A stretch of 64,000 bases of DNA from Flaveria trinervia (Eukaryota; Streptophyta; Magnoliopsida; Asterales; Asteraceae), in NCBI GenBank assembly GCA_025506515.1, contig CM046444.1, positions 72,336,192-72,400,191 of the forward strand. The letters run 5' to 3'. How positions within the stretch are numbered: position 1 is the first letter of the stretch; every line of letters starts with the position of its first letter. The notes under the pieces are model-generated. The model made no database searches. It had not been told where the DNA came from and saw only the letters and a list, made by a program, of their open reading frames with translations. This document shows positions 1 to 12,605 of this stretch, in pieces. A program made the translations under genes and the position numbers.

Positions 1-13
1 TTGTATTTTGTAG

Positions 14-905
14 ATGGCCACCAACAATAAAGATAACAATGAAATCCCGACCGCTCACTCACTATCATTAAGGACTATTCTCCAAAAGGAGTGTCTAAAC
101 CATAATAACTTTATTGATTGGTTTCGAAACATGAGAATTGTTCTCAAGCAAGAGAAATGATCATACATATTAGACAATCCGATTCCCAATCAACTTAGTG
201 AGGATGATGAGGAGGCCTATAATAATTGGGTAAAATACACTGAGGACTCGGTCCAAGTGTCTTGCCTCATGTTGGCAAGTATGACTCTAGATCTCCGAAA
301 GGAGAATGAACATCATGGAGCATACGACAGGATAACCGAGTTGAAGGAAACATTCCAACAACAAGGACGGGTTGAGCCCTTAGAAACAGTTCGAGCACTC
401 CATGCGTGACATATGGACGACACCCAATCTGTTTCATCTTAGGTACTTAAGATGAAATGCCATATAGACCACCTCGAAAGGCTGAATTGTCTCGTCTCGA
501 AAGGGTTGGCTAGGGATTTGATCCTCAACTCTTTGTCAAAAAGGTTTGACAACTTTGTCATGAACTATAACATGAATGGGTGGGACAAGAACATAAGTGA
601 GCTTCACTCTATGCTCAAACTGCCGAGGCGGCCATGTGTAAAGGGTTTTACCCGTTCTCACCATTAATGAAGGTGGGAACAAGAAGAGGGCTCACCCCAC
701 ACCCAAGGCAAATGTTGCCAAGGGTAAGGGGCATATTAGGGGAACGGGAAAGGGAGTAGTAAGAGCGCCACCACCATAACCAGCTTAAAAGAAGCAAAAG
801 GTTGCTTCAAATGACCCATGCTTTAAGTGTGGGGAGATTGGACATTGCGCAAGAATTGCCCGGTCCATCTCAAAGAGTTGCAAGCGAAGAGGGATGCCGG
901 GCAAA
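14..905 (+). pseudogene. gag: A1 Gag (broken)
   Basis: Capsid-type Gag of a copia element, which would package the element RNA. The ATG at 14 starts a frame matching the A3 Gag start at 49881 and the A- Gag start at 45178 (MATNN-type N-terminus). The first stop (TGA) comes at about 158, with further stops near 407 and 440. A readable stretch at 452-667 contains the capsid C-terminal region. A CCHC knuckle lies at about 820-870 (CFKCGEIGH...), but a missing base before the last cysteine shifts the frame. Not functional. Confidence 0.85.
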
Positions 906-3900
906 CCTCAGGTATAATTTTCATGATCCATATTGATCTAAATTTAATATCCTTTAACACATGGGTATTGGATACCGGATGTGGAACTCATATTTGCAAC
1001 TTATTACAGGGATGCAAAAGAAGTAAGGACTTCAAGAAAGGGGATGTTTGCCTCTACATGGGGAATGGGGCAAAGGTTTAAGTTGAAGGCCGAGGTGACT
1101 ACATCTTGAAGCATCCAAATGGTTTGGAAGCAATTTTGAACAATATTTTGTATGCTCCTAGTTTGACTAGGAATATTATTTCTGTTGCCCAATTAAGACA
1201 ATATGGTTATGTTTTGTCCTTTATTGAGAATGAAATTCATGTTTCTTTAAATGGCATGTTTTATTTTAAAGCTATTCCGGTTAATAGTATTTATGAATTG
1301 GTTCGTTAAAACACATTATATGATAGCTCATTGTACAAAACCACCACTAAAAAACTCAAATTAGATTTGAGTGATACCTATCTTTGGCATTGCCATCTTG
1401 GTCATATAAACAAGAAGCACATACAAACACTTGAAAATAACGGTCTTTTAAAAGCAAATGAATATGATTCATTCAATATATGTGAATCTTGTTTACAAGG
1501 TAAAATGACTAAGGCACCTTTTAGTGGCAAGTCCGAACGGCAAAAGATTTATTAGGCATCATACATTCGGATGTATGTTATCCTTTTAAGCCAATGACTA
1601 GGTACCATGAAAGATACTTCATTACCTTTATCGATGACTATAGTCAATACAGTTATGTGTTCTTATTAAGACAAAAAGATGAACCTTTTGAAATGTTCAA
1701 AATCTTCGAAAATGAAGTAGAAAATTAACTCAACAAGAAAATAGAAATTCTCCGCATCGATAGAGGAGGTGAATACCTAAGTGATGCCTTTGGAGATTAA
1801 AAGTTGTGGTATTGTTTCACAACTATCTCCACCTGGAACACCACAACATCATGGCGTGTCCAAGAGGAGAAATCAAACACTATTAGATATGGTTCCATCT
1901 ATGATGGCTAGAAGCTCACTGCCTCTATCATTTTGGGGTTTCGCTTTGCTCTCTGCGGCTCGTATTTTGAATATGGCCCCAACCAAGAAAGTGGAAACGA
2001 CACCTTTTGAAATATGGCATGGAAGGGTTCCATCACTGTCACATTTTAAGGTATGGGTTTGTGAGGCTTATGTTAAGACTCCCACCTGAAACAAGCTAGA
2101 AAGCCGTTCCACTAAGTGTATCTTCATTGGATATCCTAGAGATTCCATGGGATATTATTTCTATGATCCATTGGAACGAAAGAAGTTTGTTGCCAAGAAG
2201 GTTGTGTTCTTAGAAGCAAAGTTCCTTATGGAAGGAACTAGCCGTATAACTGTGGATCTTGAGGAGGATCAAGAACCACATACCGATACACGTTTGGTTG
2301 ATACTAGCTCTCAACATGAGGATGTTGAAAATGATCAAGTGGTTGATCAAATTACACAGAACGTTCGTACATCTGGTAGAATTTGTAATCCACCTGAAAG
2401 ATATGGATTTTTTGTAGATGGATGCTATGTGGTAGATTTTGATGAACCAACCACCTATCATGATGCAATTTCCAATTTGGATTGTGGCAAATGGCTTGAA
2501 GCCATGAACGTTGAGATGCAATCCATGTATGACAACCAAGTGTGGGACTTTGTTGAACTACCTCTTAACTCCAAGATAGTTGGAAGTAAGTGGGTTTTCA
2601 AGAAGAAAACTGATATGCATGGAAACTTGGATACTTATAAAGCTAGACTTGTAGCAAAAGGTTTCACTCAAACTCAAGGGGTTGATTTTGATGAGACCTT
2701 CTTGCCAGTTGCAATGCTAAAGTCTATTTGGATATTATTTGCCATAGCTGCTTATTATTATTATGAGATTTGGCAAATGGATGTCAAAACCGCTTTTCTA
2801 AATGGATATCTTGAGGAAGATGTCTATATGGTTCAGCCTGAATGTTTTGTCAACTCAAAACATCCTAACAAAGTATGCAAGTTAAAGAAATCAATCTATG
2901 GATTGAAGCAAGCATCAAGAAGTTGAAATCACCATTTTGATGAAGAAATAACCAAATTTGGGTTCATCAAAAACACTGATGAAGCATGTGTATATAAGAA
3001 GGCTAGTGGGAGCACCACCATTTTCTTAGTATCGTATGTTGATGACATCCTACTATTTGGAAATGACATTCCAAGCCATAGAAGGTGTAAAAGCCTGGCT
3101 TGGAAGTTGTTTCTCCACTAATGATCTTAGTGAAGCCGCCTATATTTTAGGAATAAAGATCTATAGGGATAGATCAACGCGGTTGTTAGGTTTAAATCAA
3201 AGTGCATATATTGAACAAATCTTGAAAAGGTTCAAGATGGGGAACTCTAAGAAAGGTACCGTACCTATTCAAAGAGGAATAATATCGAGTAAGACTCAAT
3301 GTCCAAGCTCAAAGGATGAGCAAGACAAAATGAAGGAATCCCGTATGCATCTGCCATAGGATCCATCATGTATGCAAGGCTATGCACTAGGCCGGACGTG
3401 TCATGTACATTAAGCATGACAAGCCGATACCAACAAAATCTTGGAAACAGTCATTGGATGGTTGTTAAGAATATACTAACTACCTAAGGAGGACCAAGGA
3501 TATGTTCTTAATCGATGGATCTGGTGAGGAGGAACTCGTAGTAAAGGGTTACATGGATGCGAGTTTCCAAACTGATCGGGATGATTCACGATCATAATTG
3601 GGGTACATTTTCATCTTGAATGGAGGAGCAATCTCTTGGAAGAGTTCTAAGTAAGATGTGGTGGCATTATCAACTACAGAGTTAGAATACATCGCCACTT
3701 CAATAGCAGCTCAGGAAGCTGCATGGTTAAAGAAGTTCATTGCCGATCTAGGGGTAGTCCCTTCCATTCAGGACCCCCTATAAATTCTTTGTAATAACGA
3801 GGGTGCGATTGCTCAAATCAAGGAACCCCGTGCACATCAAAAGACTATGCACATTGAACGGAGATTAAACTACATAAGGGATGAAGTTGAAAAGGGAAAG

Positions 3901-4020
3901 ATAGGTATTCGCAAAGTTCACACGGATCATAACATTGCGGATCCACTCGCGAAGCTTCTTGAAAAGGCAAAACATGAAGGTCATACTTGTGCCAAGGGAC
4001 TTCAATATGCTAGTGACTAG
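827..4020 (+). pseudogene. pol: A1 Pol: protease-integrase-RT-RNase H (broken)
   Basis: Domains in order: protease with an intact LDTGCGTHIC motif (about 965-1000); GAG-pre-integrase with its H-H/C-C zinc residues (about 1380-1540); integrase core (about 1550-2090); RT (about 2460-3360) with WVFKKK, DVKTAFLNG, GLKQASRS and YVDDILLFGND at about 3033; RNase H (about 3620-4020) ending in a frame that matches A3 at 54528. Breaks include stops near 1310, 1555, 1725, 2089, 2926 and 3655. The integrase motif reads VSKRRN where A3 and A- have an E before RRN, so the presumed catalytic glutamate is a lysine. This is the most complete RT of the A group in the window. Confidence 0.88.
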
Positions 4021-4802
4021 ATTTGATCTTTAATTTTTTTTTTAGATATTGTAACCCTTTATTACTTGAATAAATTATTTAGTTATAATGTTTCAACTAA
4101 TATTCCTATTTTGCATGTTTAAAATCCATGAGTAAATCATTTACTCAGAACGTTCGTAGTCGTTCATACTTGTGGGAACAAGTATGAATGTAAGACTATT
4201 ATGAAATTGGATTGGTAGACATTCATATAGATAAATATAAAGCAAAAGGTTGCTGCCAAACTTCATAGATATTTGTGGGATACAAATATTGGAGTGACCT
4301 GCATCTCAAATATTACTACATGGAATCTTCCTGATTAATCATAAGTAATTTTGAGTAAAAGCAAATATCATTTGCTATCCTGTGACCTGAGATACATATT
4401 GGGTCATGTTATTTATCAAATATTATACTTTGACATAGTTCTTCATTGTTCTAAAACTTGTCAGCACATAAGTCTGAGTTCAGGTATGATATAAGGTAAT
4501 TGTGAGAGACGTATGTAGTCAAGATGGGATTTGTCCCTCTTATTCGTTAAGAGTAAGATGTCTAAGGCCTGATAAAGTTAAATCAATAGAGAATGATCAC
4601 TCTATGTCTCTAGGATTTAACATGACATCTATGACAAAAGGATAGATGATTGATTAACCTAAAACATTTCCAGTAAGGTACTTGTAGGGGATGATGATAT
4701 TGAATGGCACTTAGTGGTACGTATTAAGGGTACTAAACCGTTGTGAGGCGGTATTTTTACTGCTTGCATCAATCTTCTATGAATCTTGTGCAAGTGGGAG
4801 AT
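4021..4802 (+). other. A1 3' untranslated region and purine tract
   Basis: No coding sequence seen. The stretch is about 780 bases and is shared with the A3 3' region at 54529-55040 (for example the CGT(T/C)CGTAGTCG block at 4150 and 54650). It ends in the purine-rich AAGTGGGAGAT directly before the LTR, the position expected for the plus-strand primer. The same terminal block is found inverted at 48158-48319. Confidence 0.75.
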
Positions 4803-5682
4803 TATTAGATCTTGTATGCCCAAGACACATACAAGATTGATGTGTTAGTACGTTCTGATCCAAGTTGGGTCATACCCAATCACAAGCTAAACAAACACCA
4901 ATAAATATTTATTTGTTGATGAGATCACACAAATAAATATTGACACCAATTTAGAAATTGGGTTTTCAAAAACTTTGCTTTTGTAAAAGAACAACATTTT
5001 ATGGATAATTTGTTCATGAGAAATTATTTGTTTCATTATTTTAGTGAGTTAAATAATAACAAATAAAAGTGTGTTAATGTTATAAAATTAAAAGGGGTTT
5101 TTAATTTTATAAACTTAAGGGTTAAGAGTTTAACTTTTTTTACAAAAATTGAAATAGGGGAACCCATTTTAAACTAAAATTTCGGCAGCCCTTGTGGCTC
5201 TTGGGAATCAAGTTTTGTCTTGGGTTTTACATGGCATAACACACTCTTGAATTCTTCCATCAAACACACACTCTCTCTCACACACACAAGCAAGAAACTC
5301 TCTCCAAAAACCTGAAAATTTTGGATCGAAGAGGAGAAAAAGGAAGCTGAAAATTTCGGTTTTTTTAAGAGCTTGTGGGTATACATACTTGAGGCTTTCT
5401 CTCTTGGGGGCTGGACATTCAAGAGCATCATCATCTTCATCTCATCCATACTTCAACATCTTGTTCTTGAGAGGTAGTTTCAAGAACACCCTCTGGTTGT
5501 TCTTTTCGTTTTGATAGCATGTCTTTTCACATATATTAATTATCCTTGTTCTGGGTTTTGTTTTTGGTTAAAATGGTTAAAAATTTCAGATTATTTAACA
5601 TAATTTAACCACTAATACCCGTTGTATTTTTTAAGTATAAATGGTTAAACTTGCTTTGATAAACTTGTTACAAAACCCAACA
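4803..5682 (+). repeat. A1 3' LTR, about 880 bp
   Basis: Starts TATTAGATC (the other A LTRs start TGTTGGATC, so TG became TA) immediately after the purine tract and ends ...ACAAAACCCAACA. It aligns along its length with the LTR copies at 46334-47240 (+) and 47241-48157 (minus). It contains a pyrimidine-rich stretch near 5260-5350. An apparent minus ORF at 5174-5449 is a shadow. No clear TATA box was found. Confidence 0.85.
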
Positions 5683-5799
5683 CTTCTTGGATCAAGTCTC
5701 TCTTGATAAGTGTGCTGATGTGGTGGGTGAAACATCTCTACCAAATCTAAATATCTCTAATTTAGATCATTCTTAGCAACTTGTTGTGATCCCTCGGCT

Positions 5800-7443
5800 A
5801 AGGATCCATAAGTCTCACCCCACCATAAACATCATTGGAGGTGTTGTCACAGGGGTAAGAACAAGAAGACAACCCATGAAGCAAATGTTTGTCTTCATTC
5901 TTTTTTCTTATCCCAGATAGAGACAAAGAAAGTTGATGGGGTTTTGAAGGATGGAAGTTGGGTCGAAGCTATGCAAGAGGAGCTGCTTCAATTCAAAATA
6001 CAGAAAGTTTGGAACCATTGTCCTCTTCCTTATGGGAAGACTACCATTGGAACCAAATGGGTGTTTAGGATCAAGAAGGATGATAGAGGATTCATCATCA
6101 AGAACAAAGCTAGAGTAGTTGTACAAGGATATATACAAGAAGAAGGAGTCGACTACACAGATGTCTTTGCTCCTGTAGCAAGACTAGAAGCTGTTAGGAT
6201 ATTCCTTGCATTTGCTGCATCCAAGAACTTTAAGGTATTTCAACTTGATGTGAAGTGTGCTTTTCTCTATGGAGTGATTGTTGAAAAGGTGTATGTCAAA
6301 CAACCACCTGGTTTTGTAGATCCTGATCATCCTCATTATGTCTGCAAGCTTGACAAAGTTCTTTATGCACTGCATCAGGCACCTAAGAAGTGGTATGAGA
6401 CACTCTCTTAGTATCTTGTAAACATGGATACAGTAGAGGTACTATAGATGGAACTCTCTTCATCAAAGGACAACGAAATGACATATTGGTAGTTCAACTA
6501 TATATGGATGACGTCATCTTTGGTTCAACTAATCCAAAGCTCTGCAAAGACTTTGAGAAGTTGATAAAGGACATATTTGAAATGACTGCCATGGGGGAAC
6601 TCAATTTCATTCTGGGAATTCAAGTGAAGCAAGTTGAAGATGGAATCTTCATTAGTAAGTCAAAGTATGTTCAAGACATACTTAAGATGTTCAAAATGAC
6701 TGATTGTAAGACTACTAAGACACCCATAGCTAGAAACCACTCCCTTGGACCTGATCTTGAGGGAGAGTGCATAGATGAACACTTATATTGGGCTATGATT
6801 AGGTCTCTTATATATCTTACTGCTAGCAGGCCTGATATTATGTTTGGCACTTGCATCTATGCAAGATATCAAGCCAACCCTAAGATGTCTCATCTTATCA
6901 CCGTCAAAAGGATTCTAAGATACCTTAAGGGTGCTTTAACACTTGGTTTATGGTATGCTAAGAATCCTGACTTCAATTTGTATGCTTATATAGATAGTGA
7001 TTATGGTTGTTACAACATGACTGCAAAGTCTACATCTAGGGGATGTTAGTTTCTTCGTGGAAGGGTTGTCTCATGGCAATGCAAGAAACAATCCTGTGTC
7101 TCAACATCAACTGCTGAAGCTGAGTACATCGTTGCTGCAAGCTGCCGTACTCAAGTGATTTGGATTCAGAATCAAATGCTAGACTATGGGTTCAACTTCA
7201 AGGAGACTCCCATTCACATAAACAACAATAGTGTTATCTCAATCACAGAGACCTGTGCAACACTCAAGGACCAAACACATCAACATCAGTTATCATTTAA
7301 TAAGAGATAATTACGAAAAGGGATTAATTAAACTAGTCAAAGTTCACATAGATGAACCATATGCTGATGTGTTTACAAGGGCTTTTGATGAACAGAGATT
7401 TAAATATCTTGTATCATCTATTGGGATGATCAACTTTGAGTAG
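5800..7443 (+). pseudogene. pol: G Pol fragment: RT and RNase H
   Basis: Starts within the integrase-RT linker (NIIG...TGVRTRRQ at about 5825-5870), then KDGSWVEAMQEELLQFK and the RT palm. RT motifs: GTKWVFRIKKDD, FQLDVKCAFLYG, LYALHQAPKKWYE, and an intact YMDDVIFGS at about 6501. RNase H follows with YIDSDYG (about 6985), STAEAEYI (about 7110) and the C-terminal VQHSRTKHINI...ADVFTRAF, ending at 7443. Frame breaks lie near 5918, 6411-6486, 7047 and 7230-7310. Integrase, protease and Gag are absent. RT sequence is closer to F and E than to the A group. Confidence 0.87.
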
Positions 7444-7944
7444 ATTTTTCTTAAAACTAATTCTTATTATTTCTTAAATCATGTGTGTCCTAAGTTGTCT
7501 AGTTCATCACTTTCATAAGCTCTTGTTTTCTTTGGATAAAAAACAATTTGAAGACTTTCCTTAGAATTATGAGCATTTTGATCCTTCGGAAGTTATGTTT
7601 TTATCTTCGGAAGAAATTTATGCTTTAAAAAACTTCCGAAGTCATTTTAGCTTCGATAGCTTTTTCATTAAAACTTCCGAAGATAATTTATCTTTGGAAG
7701 CTTTTTGACTTCCAAGAAAACTACTTTTTGAGCAAAAGTAAACTACTTTTTCAGAGGTGGGACCGACATCCAGATTTCAAAGTTTATCCTCTTTCATTAA
7801 ACTTTATCTGAAATCCTTTTTCACATATAGACCCAACGCTTTCCCCTTCTTTCTATCATTTGCTTTTTCCTCCAAACCCAAACACCCAAAATTTCTCTCT
7901 GAAATTACTTTCTTTCATCTCTCTTCATCCTTAAGCTTCTCAAA
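7444..7944 (+). promoter_or_regulatory. G pol-ORF3 spacer with palindrome cluster and candidate promoter
   Basis: No coding sequence. At about 7575-7715 there are several CTTCCGAAG or near copies (CTTCGGAAG, ACTTCCGAAG, CTTTGGAAG), the same palindrome found in the G LTR. Downstream at 7824-7830 is a TATA-like CATATAG, followed by about 115 bases of pyrimidine-rich leader (CCCCTTCTTTC, TTTCTCTCTG, TCTCTTCATC) leading to the ORF3 ATG at 7945. Array, TATA-like box, CT-rich leader and ATG resemble a plant core promoter; this is inferred from layout only. Confidence 0.5.
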
Positions 7945-10900
7945 ATGGCCAACCCTCTTCACAGAAATGACCCCACTTTACCATGCAGTTACACAGCCAA
8001 CATAATCAGGTTGCTTTGTTAAGCTCTAAGAAAGATCCTCATTTCTCAGGGGTTTGCCATTTCTTAGCTTTGTCGAACTACTTCACCTCCCTAACCATTG
8101 ATAATCCACTCTATAAGGATCATATACTAAAATTCTGGAAGACCTGCCAAGAGGTCGTAATGGATGGGGAGAAGGCACTATCTGCCGCAGTGTAGGGGAG
8201 AATAACCATCATCACTCCGGCCATCATCAACATGCATCATCAGCTAGATGATGAAGAAGGTGAGGTGTTCTTCCCAAAAGAAGCTATAAGTCATTCTTTT
8301 GAGCAGATGGGTTATGAGTAGACTACTCTGTCAAGACCTTCAGGAAGGGGAAGGTCTCAACCCAGTGGAAATTCTTTCTCCATGTGGTTATCCACATCTT
8401 ATCAAACAAGCATGATGGATGGACCAGATTCCTGAGGATCTCTCCTTCATTGTCCATGGAATGGTTGAGGGGGTCAAGTTCAGGTATTCTCAGTTTGTTT
8501 ATACTAATCTACTTTCAAACTTGGACACCTTAGAATATTACATGTTCCCTAGATATGTCTAGTACATTCTTAATTATGAAATAGGCTCACAGTTAAGGGG
8601 AACATGTAACATTCTTAAACTAGGACACATGAAGCCTGACATCTTTAAAATACTAAGAAAGCCCATTGTTGGGTTCTATGGGGTAGAAACAACCCTAGTC
8701 CCAAAAATGTTAGAACTCATTGCTCAAGGTGACAACCTGGCAGCACCAGCTAGTGTTGAACCCACACCTTCTACATCCCAACCACCTAACCAGCCACAAA
8801 TCACCCTCACCTACCATAGAAAATCCAAACGCACCGTTACCCAGGCTATTCAGTTTGTGCTGGTACCTATACACTCACCCATACAAAGAACGTGGACACT
8901 GGAGCTCCCACTTCTCCTATGGAGCAGACCACTCCTATCTCTTCAAGGATCGGTGCTGACGTTCCTCATGCTCACATTTCTCCTTATGTCATCACTCTAA
9001 CTCTCAACACTCAAGTGATCAACCATCAGGGGATAGTTACCATCCCCAGCCTTTAGATCTCAACCAAGTCCCCATCCTTGATTTCTACACTGATGAAGAT
9101 CTAGGTTTCAGTGAGTACCATGATTCTCTCTTCTTTTCCCCTACTCAGAGAGAGATGAGTGCTTCTGAGGCTCCTATTTCTAGCCCCCATCAGTCACCTA
9201 CTACTAAGGTGGACACTTCTGAACCTGTTCAGGATGTCCATATGGGTGAGGATCTCATTTTTGAAAGTGATTACATCATTAAGACCTCAACCATGGCAAC
9301 TCAGCCCACTGATATCTCAACTTAGATTGCCAGTGAAGAGAGGAAATCCAGCAGCCAAGAACCTGAAGCTGGTGGTGATAGTAAGGACTTTGGTCCAATC
9401 ATCTCATCCCCCAATGATTCTTCTGATGTACATGAGGGAAATTTAAGACTGAAGGTGCAAAAACTGTCTCTAATACGCACCTATTTAGTATCCACAGTTA
9501 GTCACCTTGAATCTCAAGTGACTACATTGAAGAACAGGGTCAATGATCAACAACTTGAGATTTCATATCTTAAGGAAAAACTAGCTGGGAGACCTTTAAG
9601 AAGACCATAACCAGGAACACAAGAACCTATGGATGTGATTGACCTAACTCTTGGCTCACCTATGCAAGTGGCTAATGCTACCAAAAAGGGGGAGAAAGTC
9701 ATTACAATTACGAAACCTGGGAGTTTTTCAGAGAGAATGGACACTAAGGACTCACCATCCTCACTTGCAATTGTGCATTCTCAGCAACCACCTCAAAATC
9801 CCATTGATGTGGACTACATAGACTTTTTCATATAGTGTCTGTTTGAGGAAGGGATACCAAGGGCTATGTCATCTCCACCATCTTCCAATCACATCATTGG
9901 GTGGAGGTATGACAATAATAGGAGACCCCTAATCATCATTACAGTTCAAGGGCAGTAGGAGATCTTCAACTTTCAGTCCTTGAACTGCTATGAATGTTTG
10001 GGTTTAGTCAACATGCCACTTATCAATCCAAGCAAAGCAAGACAAGTTGACAAGTTGGCCCAAAGAATCCAAGACCGGATCACTGCAGAATTCAGCCATA
10101 TAAGAAGACTATGCAATCAGGTAATGTCACCGGTCAACTGGATGTTGAGGCAGACCCTAAGATTAGCTTCATAGGGGAAACCTTGACTGAAGGCCTGGTG
10201 ACAGAACCTGAGAGCCATGCCTTATCACTAACAACTGCTGCAGAGATCAATTTCATTTTTGAGACATCTCCTAGTGAAGGTGCGTCTCAACCTCTCTCTG
10301 GCTAGAGCTTGGAAGCTACATCAAGCAATGAAGGACAAAGCTCTCTCCATCCTAAGTCACAAAGGTCTATGAGTGACAAAGGGAAAAGAAAAATTACTTC
10401 TGAGGAGATTAAGGAGGAGAAGAGAGAGAGGAAAAGGAAGATGAGGGGAGAAAGTTCCTCTTTTGAGTCTGCAAGACTCATTGAGTAGGTTATGAGGGTT
10501 GCCCCCAGACCAGATACTCAGAATGATGAGTTAAGGGCAGTCAGGATAAACTACCAACAGACAAGAAACTATGACATAGATCATGTCATTTCTCTCCCAT
10601 TGGAGGAACTAAATGAACTGGTTGACCTAGAAATGTCAAGGGAGAAGATGGAGGTGGAAGATGCAGAGCTACTGGTACGAATCAAAAAAGACAAAAGAGA
10701 GAAAAGATTAGACAAGCATGTGCCTGCTCTCTCCGCAGTTCAAGAAAGCCCTGCATATGAGGATGTGGTTTAACAAGAACCTCAGGTAGATAAAGAAGAA
10801 GAAAGGATTAAGATGATCAACTACTTGAGTGCCATAGGCCTTTATCAGGCAGAAGCACTACTTCCCTTATCCTTTGATTATATTGAGTTTGAGTATCTTA

Positions 10901-11745
10901 AACAACTTGAACTTGAGATAGTCAAGGAAAGAAACACAACCAAAAGAAAGCTAAGGGAAGAAACTGCTAAGTCAAGAGCCATCATCCAGAAAAGCATCAA
11001 GAAATTTGCTGACAGGCAGAGGATGATGAGCTTTTTAAAGCTGTATGGATTCTTCAGAAGGAGACTTGGCCCCATGCCTCTATCCACTATGGATGAGCAT
11101 ATAAGGGTGATCAAACAGAAGATAAAAAGTGGAGAGCTCGTTGACTTACATTACCCTCGAAGTCAAGCCCCACCAGAAGTGGAGGTTAAGGTTGAACAAC
11201 CAGAGACAACACAACCTGGACCTCCTGCTCAATCTCAGTAAACTTCATCTTTTGATCCACAGCATGGTCAAACTCACTCTCAATCTGAACCTGTGAGAGT
11301 GGAAGACCCAACTGAGAAAGACAATGAAGATCAATCTAGTACTAATGGCCGATCTTCTTAGTTAAAAGTTGTAAAGAGAAAGAAAAGGATGTCTTCAAAG
11401 CCAAAGATAGAGATGAAGAACAAGACTACATCCTTTTCTGAACCTCAGGATGAGTCAGAACATCCTGAGGATGTGTAGCCAGAGGATGCTCCATCATCTC
11501 CAATTCTTTCCTCTAGCACCAGAAAGGCCCATCCTATCCTGGACATACACTACAAATCTTGAAAGGTAGCATGTTATTATAGATCATGGCATTAAAAATG
11601 TCTACACTTGGAAAGACATGTTTTAGTTGCCTCTGCATGATCTCTTTAACTTGAGAAGACATTTTGACAGTCTGAAGGATGCTGATCATCTCATGAAGAA
11701 AGGGCTAGTTTTTATCCTAATAAGGACTGTTGATATCTGAAGTCT
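7945..11745 (+). pseudogene. G ORF3, extra Sirevirus-type gene (broken)
   Basis: Starts at the ATG of ATGGCCAACCC and can be followed through frame breaks almost to the purine tract. The N-terminal third holds FSGVCHFLALSNYF...HILKFWKTCQE (about 8040-8150), matching the FW-containing N-termini of B and F ORF3, and a MFPRYV...ILNYEIGSQL stretch (about 8540-8590) matching the [ML]YPRF motif of the others. A Ser/Pro/Thr-rich middle follows, then a Lys/Glu-rich, coiled-coil-like part (10490-11240, e.g. LVDLEMSREKMEVEDAELLVRIKKDKREKR). No transmembrane segment or signal peptide is evident. Function unknown; such genes are often called env-like, but nothing here shows an envelope. Confidence 0.7.
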
Positions 11746-11769
11746 TCAAGAGTTTTAGTAGCATCAGCC

Positions 11770-11780
11770 TAGGGGGAGTT
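11770..11780 (+). promoter_or_regulatory. G polypurine tract
   Basis: TAGGGGGAGTT directly before the LTR start TGTAGAG. The same AGGGGGAGTT core precedes the LTRs of F and B, and AGGGGAGTT that of E. This is the expected plus-strand priming site. Confidence 0.85.
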
Positions 11781-12605
11781 TGTAGAGAATATGTATAGAG
11801 GCTGAAGCAACCAAAGTCTTTCTGCATGCATGTTGCATAAGTACTAAAGAAGAATGCTTCGGAAGTTTCACACAAGTAATAGAAATATTCTAAGTGTTAA
11901 ATCTTCCGAAGCCATGACCAATATCTTCTGAAGCCAAAGATCAAGTCTTCCGAAGCTTCAAATACAAAGTCTTCCGAAGCTCTACACATGAAGACAGATT
12001 TCTTCCGATGACTTTTAACAACATGCTTTATCTGATGTACTTTTCCATAAAGCTGGACCCCTTTTCACTACAACTCTGTAAAGTCACCAACTTACATGAG
12101 TTGGTGTAAAGGTCCATGCTTTTGGTAACTATATATTGAGGTCTTGAGTTTGTAAACTTTCTACTTCATGTACTTTATCCTTTTTGTAATAGATAAGAAT
12201 GTGTGCTATGGCATGTCATAGTCACAAAGTCAAAAAGGCAATCTACCTTTTTGACTCTACAATTGATCTCCTTTTGTGTCTAGTCAATTGTATCCAGCTG
12301 GCTTTCATAGTATGGCTAGTTGTAGGATTTAGTATAAGTATCTCATATTCTTGTAACTTTATCTTTATGCTTTGTAACACTTGTAATAAAAAATTAAGAA
12401 AGCAATATACTGCAATCTTGAAAGCCATCTCTTTGTGTATTTTGCTCCTGTGTTCTGCTTCTTAATTACTTGTGTTCTTAGTGTCTTTACTTGTGGTTAA
12501 TCCAGTTCACTGTTTGATTAAGTTTAGTTACTCTCCTATTTGTGTTGTTGTGTTGTATTTGACCACCGTTCAATGGTCCTGCACCACCATTCCCGAATCT
12601 TGAAT
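11781..12605 (+). repeat. G 3' LTR, probably truncated at its right end
   Basis: Begins TGTAGAGAATATG after the purine tract. U3 carries a cluster of CTTCCGAAG-type palindromes at about 11855-12015, then a TATA-like CTATATATT at 12129-12137, then a U5-like T-rich region. A clear CA terminus is missing; at about 12605 the sequence becomes F pol (AAATGTTTATCATCC, as in E). An apparent hydrophobic ORF at 12199-12465 lies inside the LTR and is not a gene. Confidence 0.75.

Larger units (their letters stand above)
1..5682 (+). mobile_element. Ty1/copia element A1, 5' LTR outside the window
   Basis: Order seen: Gag, CCHC knuckle, aspartic protease, GAG-pre-integrase, integrase, RT, RNase H, 3' UTR, purine tract, LTR. 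This is the Ty1/copia order (integrase before RT). There is no gene between RNase H and the LTR, unlike the Sirevirus-like neighbours. Stops and frameshifts occur in nearly every domain, so it is a fossil. Its LTR end at 5682 abuts, without spacer, a partial pol of element G, so A1 probably inserted into G; the left flank needed to prove this is outside the window. Confidence 0.9.
5683..12605 (+). mobile_element. Sirevirus-like copia element G, 5' part lost
   Basis: Contains the end of pol (linker, RT, RNase H), a spacer with CTTCCGAAG palindromes, a long extra ORF (ORF3), a purine tract TAGGGGGAGTT and a 3' LTR with the same palindrome. The extra gene after pol and palindromic repeats in non-coding regions are features of Sireviruses (established for that genus). 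The left end is cut by the A1 LTR; the right LTR runs straight into F pol at about 12605 without a clear CA end. Confidence 0.85.

Noticed and set aside
12199..12465. Cys-rich hydrophobic 88-residue ORF that could pass for a small membrane protein
   Set aside because: Lies in the R/U5 part of the G LTR with no support outside it.
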